In this document: positions 32,516-34,944 of the stretch, one piece after another | Position numbering within the stretch: position 1 is the first letter of the stretch | How the letters are laid out: each line of letters begins with the position of its first letter | NCBI GenBank assembly: GCA_015061775.1 | Contig: SUVY01000024.1 | Coordinates: forward strand, 1-34,944 | Direction of reading: 5' to 3' | Length of the DNA: 34,944 bases | Origin: Lentisphaerota bacterium | GTDB lineage: Bacteria > Verrucomicrobiota > Lentisphaeria > Victivallales > Victivallaceae | Notes under the pieces: model-generated | Databases searched by the model: none | What the model was told of the DNA's origin: nothing | The model's input: only the letters and a program-made list of their open reading frames with translations | Translations under genes and position numbers: made by a program

Positions 32516-34944
32516 TTACGCGATGATGGCAAAACTGCTGTTGAGGTCGGTTTCGATGCGGGCTTTGAGATCTACCCAGTTGCCCGCGTAGCCGTTGCCC
32601 CAGTAGCCCATGCCTCCCCAGCCGGAGTTGTATTCTCTCAAGAGAAGGTCGGCGCAGCCGTCTCCGTTGTAGTCTCCGGAGGCTTCTATCTCGAAGCCTT
32701 CTCCGAGGGTTCCTCTCCAGCGTTTGGTCTGGCTGTTTCCGTCATCCCATATCCAGACGTTGTTGGTGTTGCGGTCGAGTACCATGATATCGTCTATTCC
32801 GTCACCTTCAAAGTCTCCTACGGCGGCGACTTCCCAGCCGCTTTCGAGCTTGCCGACGCTCTGGGTCTTCCAGTTCCACGTGGCAAAGGAGGTATCCTGA
32901 TTTGTCCAGAGGTAAACTTGGTGGTTATAGTTATTTACCATTACAAGTTTATCCATTCCGTCATCGAAAGAGCCTGCTCCTTCGATAGTCCAGGTGGCGA
33001 AGTCGCCCTCGTTGACGTGGAAGATGTCTTTATAGGTAGTGCCTCCGAGGACGACTCCGATGCTTCCGTTGGTGTCGTAGATGAGAATGTCGTCGTATTC
33101 GTCTCCGTCGAGGTTGGCGAGGCATTGGGTGTTGAATGAGCCGTCAACTTTGCAGAGGTTGACGTAACCGTAACTGCCTTTGCGAAGGTCTGTCCACGCG
33201 GCGAAACGGTTTCCGACTCCGTTGTAGAGCAATACTCCGTCATAATCGACTTCAGAACCTTTGAAGTGTCCGACTCCGGCAACGCGCCAGAGGTCGGCTT
33301 CTGCCCCTGACCACTCCCAGACGCCCTTCCATGACGGACGGACGTTTCCGTTGGTCGCCATATACCCCAATTTTCCCTGCTCGCTGTCCCAAGCCAATAT
33401 CTGTGACACTCCGTTTGTGAGCAGATTTGTGATCGGGATTTCCATTGCGGCTTTATCGCTGATCGTCAACAGGAAGTCTCCGTTTTCGCCGGTCAAATCG
33501 TAAAGTCTGCCTTCAATTTCCTGTTGTCCGCCATCGACGCTGAGAGTATATGTATTTTTTTCCAGGATGAGATACATCGTGTCGCTGATGTATTCGGCAT
33601 TACTCATAAGTTTGTAACAACCGGTTTTCTGGTCGGTTGAAACAGATATACTGTAACTGTTTGCTCCGTTGAGATTTTGCTTGTTATTGATGATGAAGTC
33701 GTCTTTGAAGCTGCGTTCGGTAAGATCAAAAACAACATCGGCGTTATTGGTTTCACAGAGTGTACGCAAGGTAACATCTCCGCCAAAAATCAGCTTGCCT
33801 GAGAGAGTGGCATCGGAACCGATAAATTCGGCTCCGTGCTCAAGGGTAAGTCCGTTGCGTACTGAACCGCCTTCAACCTCGAGAACGCCGGATATGCTTG
33901 CTCCTGAGATGTACTGATTTTCTCCGACATAAGTCCAGCCGTCGGAGACCTCGACCTGTGTCTCAATGGCGTCAACGGTAATTGCGTTTGAGTACTTGCC
34001 CATAACAGGAAGAGCATTGTCGGAGGAAGAAACAGCATAGAAGTTGTATGTTGCCGCGTCAGGATTGGTTATTGTCCAAGTGAACTTGCCCGTACTGTCA
34101 ACGTTGCCGATAAACTCACCGTCATAGCCTGAAGCGTCATTGTCGCAGTAGATGCTCACCACGGTTCCGCTCTCGGGAACTCCGCAGTCGATGACTACGG
34201 TGCGGTCGTTTGAAAGCGTTGCTGTCGCATTTTTAGCGGCAAGTGACTCGCTGCCACCGAGCACGATTCCGGTATATGTTGCGCTCGCATCGATACTTTC
34301 CAAGCTCCATGTTCCGGCTTTGGAGGCTTTTACGGCAATGGTCGCTCCGCTGTCGGTGGATGAGACCAGTTCAAACTCTTTGCCGGCATTGGCGGAAATA
34401 CTGTCAATGCCATAATAAACCTTTCCGTTTCCGTCGGTAAGTACGCATAAGTCGGGAGATGTGGTGTTGACGGTGAGAAGCACTATTTCGCCTTTGCCCT
34501 CAATATGCCAGCTGCATTGTGAGGCGGCTGTTGCGGCAAAGTCTTCTCCGACGGCATAGTCGCTTAACTCGCTCTTTATTTCGGTGCCGTTCACAATAGT
34601 CCAGTTGCCGTTGTAGTCGAACTTTATTCCGATGGAGAGAGTCTGACCGAAGAACTCCTGAGTTGTCCATACGGCGTAGTAATCATTGGTGCTGGTATTG
34701 TCTTTGATATACTGCACCATGATATTTGAGTTGTACGCTAAACCGAGACCGTACTTGGTAAGATCGACGCTCTGGGTTCCCTGCACCATGAAGGAGCCGC
34801 TTGAGTTGATTTTGAAGCCCGCGCTGATGGTGGCGAGATTGGCTACGGAGAGATTTCCGTGTCCTTCAAGACAATCGGTCTTCCAATCTATGGATATTCC
34901 GGCTTTACCGGTGACGAGACCTCCGAGGATTTTTACTGTCGCCT
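32516..34944 (-). CDS. Giant surface/secreted protein, paralog of the 8291-12910 product (C-terminal part, cut by window edge)
   Basis: The frame is open to the right edge of the window; about 808 C-terminal codons are visible and the true start lies outside. The sequence aligns end to end with the C-terminal half of the protein at 8291-12910: TVKILGGLVTG and ATISAGFKINSSGSFMVQGT near the edge, then the same beta-rich modules, then the FG-GAP/VCBS-like segment (LDGDEYDDIL, FEGDGIDDIMVLD, YNGDGCADLLLRE) and the terminus LNSSFAIIA. It differs by a short insertion (GEDFAAT region, around 34538-34560) and by a strongly diverged block at about 33430-33690. No terminator hairpin is obvious after the stop; repeat copy C lies there instead. 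Same inferred role and export route as its paralog. Confidence 0.88.
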   Translation of the reverse strand, partial: ATVKILGGLVTGKAGISIDWKTDCLEGHGNLSVANLATISAGFKINSSGSFMVQGTQSVDLTKYGLGLAYNSNIMVQYIKDNTSTNDYYAVWTTQEFFGQTLSIGIKFDYNGNWTIVNGTEIKSELSDYAVGEDFAATAASQCSWHIEGKGEIVLLTVNTTSPDLCVLTDGNGKVYYGIDSISANAGKEFELVSSTDSGATIAVKASKAGTWSLESIDASATYTGIVLGGSESLAAKNATATLSNDRTVVIDCGVPESGTVVSIYCDNDASGYDGEFIGNVDSTGKFTWTITNPDAATYNFYAVSSSDNALPVMGKYSNAITVDAIETQVEVSDGWTYVGENQYISGASISGVLEVEGGSVRNGLTLEHGAEFIGSDATLSGKLIFGGDVTLRTLCETNNADVVFDLTERSFKDDFIINNKQNLNGANSYSISVSTDQKTGCYKLMSNAEYISDTMYLILEKNTYTLSVDGGQQEIEGRLYDLTGENGDFLLTISDKAAMEIPITNLLTNGVSQILAWDSEQGKLGYMATNGNVRPSWKGVWEWSGAEADLWRVAGVGHFKGSEVDYDGVLLYNGVGNRFAAWTDLRKGSYGYVNLCKVDGSFNTQCLANLDGDEYDDILIYDTNGSIGVVLGGTTYKDIFHVNEGDFATWTIEGAGSFDDGMDKLVMVNNYNHQVYLWTNQDTSFATWNWKTQSVGKLESGWEVAAVGDFEGDGIDDIMVLDRNTNNVWIWDDGNSQTKRWRGTLGEGFEIEASGDYNGDGCADLLLREYNSGWGGMGYWGNGYAGNWVDLKARIETDLNSSFAIIA

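Noticed and set aside
1-34944. CRISPR array, prophage or toxin-antitoxin module
   Set aside because: Direct repeats found are either coding 57-bp units or dispersed single elements; no cas, integrase, phage structural or toxin-antitoxin gene was recognised.

Overview
The window looks like a chromosomal segment of a Lentisphaerota-type bacterium (Victivallis-like, probably gut or animal associated). The phylum is an inference. It rests on giant secreted proteins with AIDA-type and FG-GAP-like repeats, sugar-scavenging genes (GH78, FucI), a Tad-type secretion cluster, a PEGA lipoprotein and a eukaryote-like UDP-sugar pyrophosphorylase. There are no tRNA or rRNA genes, CRISPR arrays or transposase genes. 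Genes are dense and use ordinary Shine-Dalgarno starts and sigma70-like promoters.

Layout. 1-1737: a dispersed repeat element, a family-2 glycosyltransferase (-) and a small membrane protein (+). 1740-8126 (-): one operon of HlyD-type membrane fusion protein, double-ATPase/permease fusion (RbbA-like), ABC-2 permease and a GT-C membrane glycosyltransferase. 8291-12910 (-): a 1539-residue surface/secreted protein with 57-bp repeats. 12953-13322 (-): a strongly structured RNA with its own promoter and two tandem terminators, which is either a small RNA or a regulated leader of the surface gene. 13415-15871 (-): an aromatic amino-acid operon, DAHP synthase then chorismate mutase/prephenate dehydratase, preceded by a Phe/Tyr-rich leader peptide and an attenuator.

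16031-28966 (+): a co-directional run of D,D-carboxypeptidase, GH78 rhamnosidase, TadB, TadC, DUF192, FHA protein, PEGA lipoprotein, ADP-ribosylglycohydrolase-like protein, ThyX and L-fucose isomerase, ending at a clear terminator and a second copy of the dispersed repeat. 29332-32264 (+): UDP-sugar pyrophosphorylase, FtsW-like protein and the small rpsU gene. A third repeat copy follows. 32516-34944 (-): the C-terminal part of a second giant surface protein, a close mosaic paralog of the one at 8291-12910, which runs off the right edge.

The most notable observations are the Phe/Tyr attenuator upstream of aroF-pheA, the structured RNA at 13.0-13.3 kb, the dispersed hairpin-bearing repeat that sits in the same orientation behind three genes, and the gene-conversion-like mosaicism of the two surface-protein paralogs.
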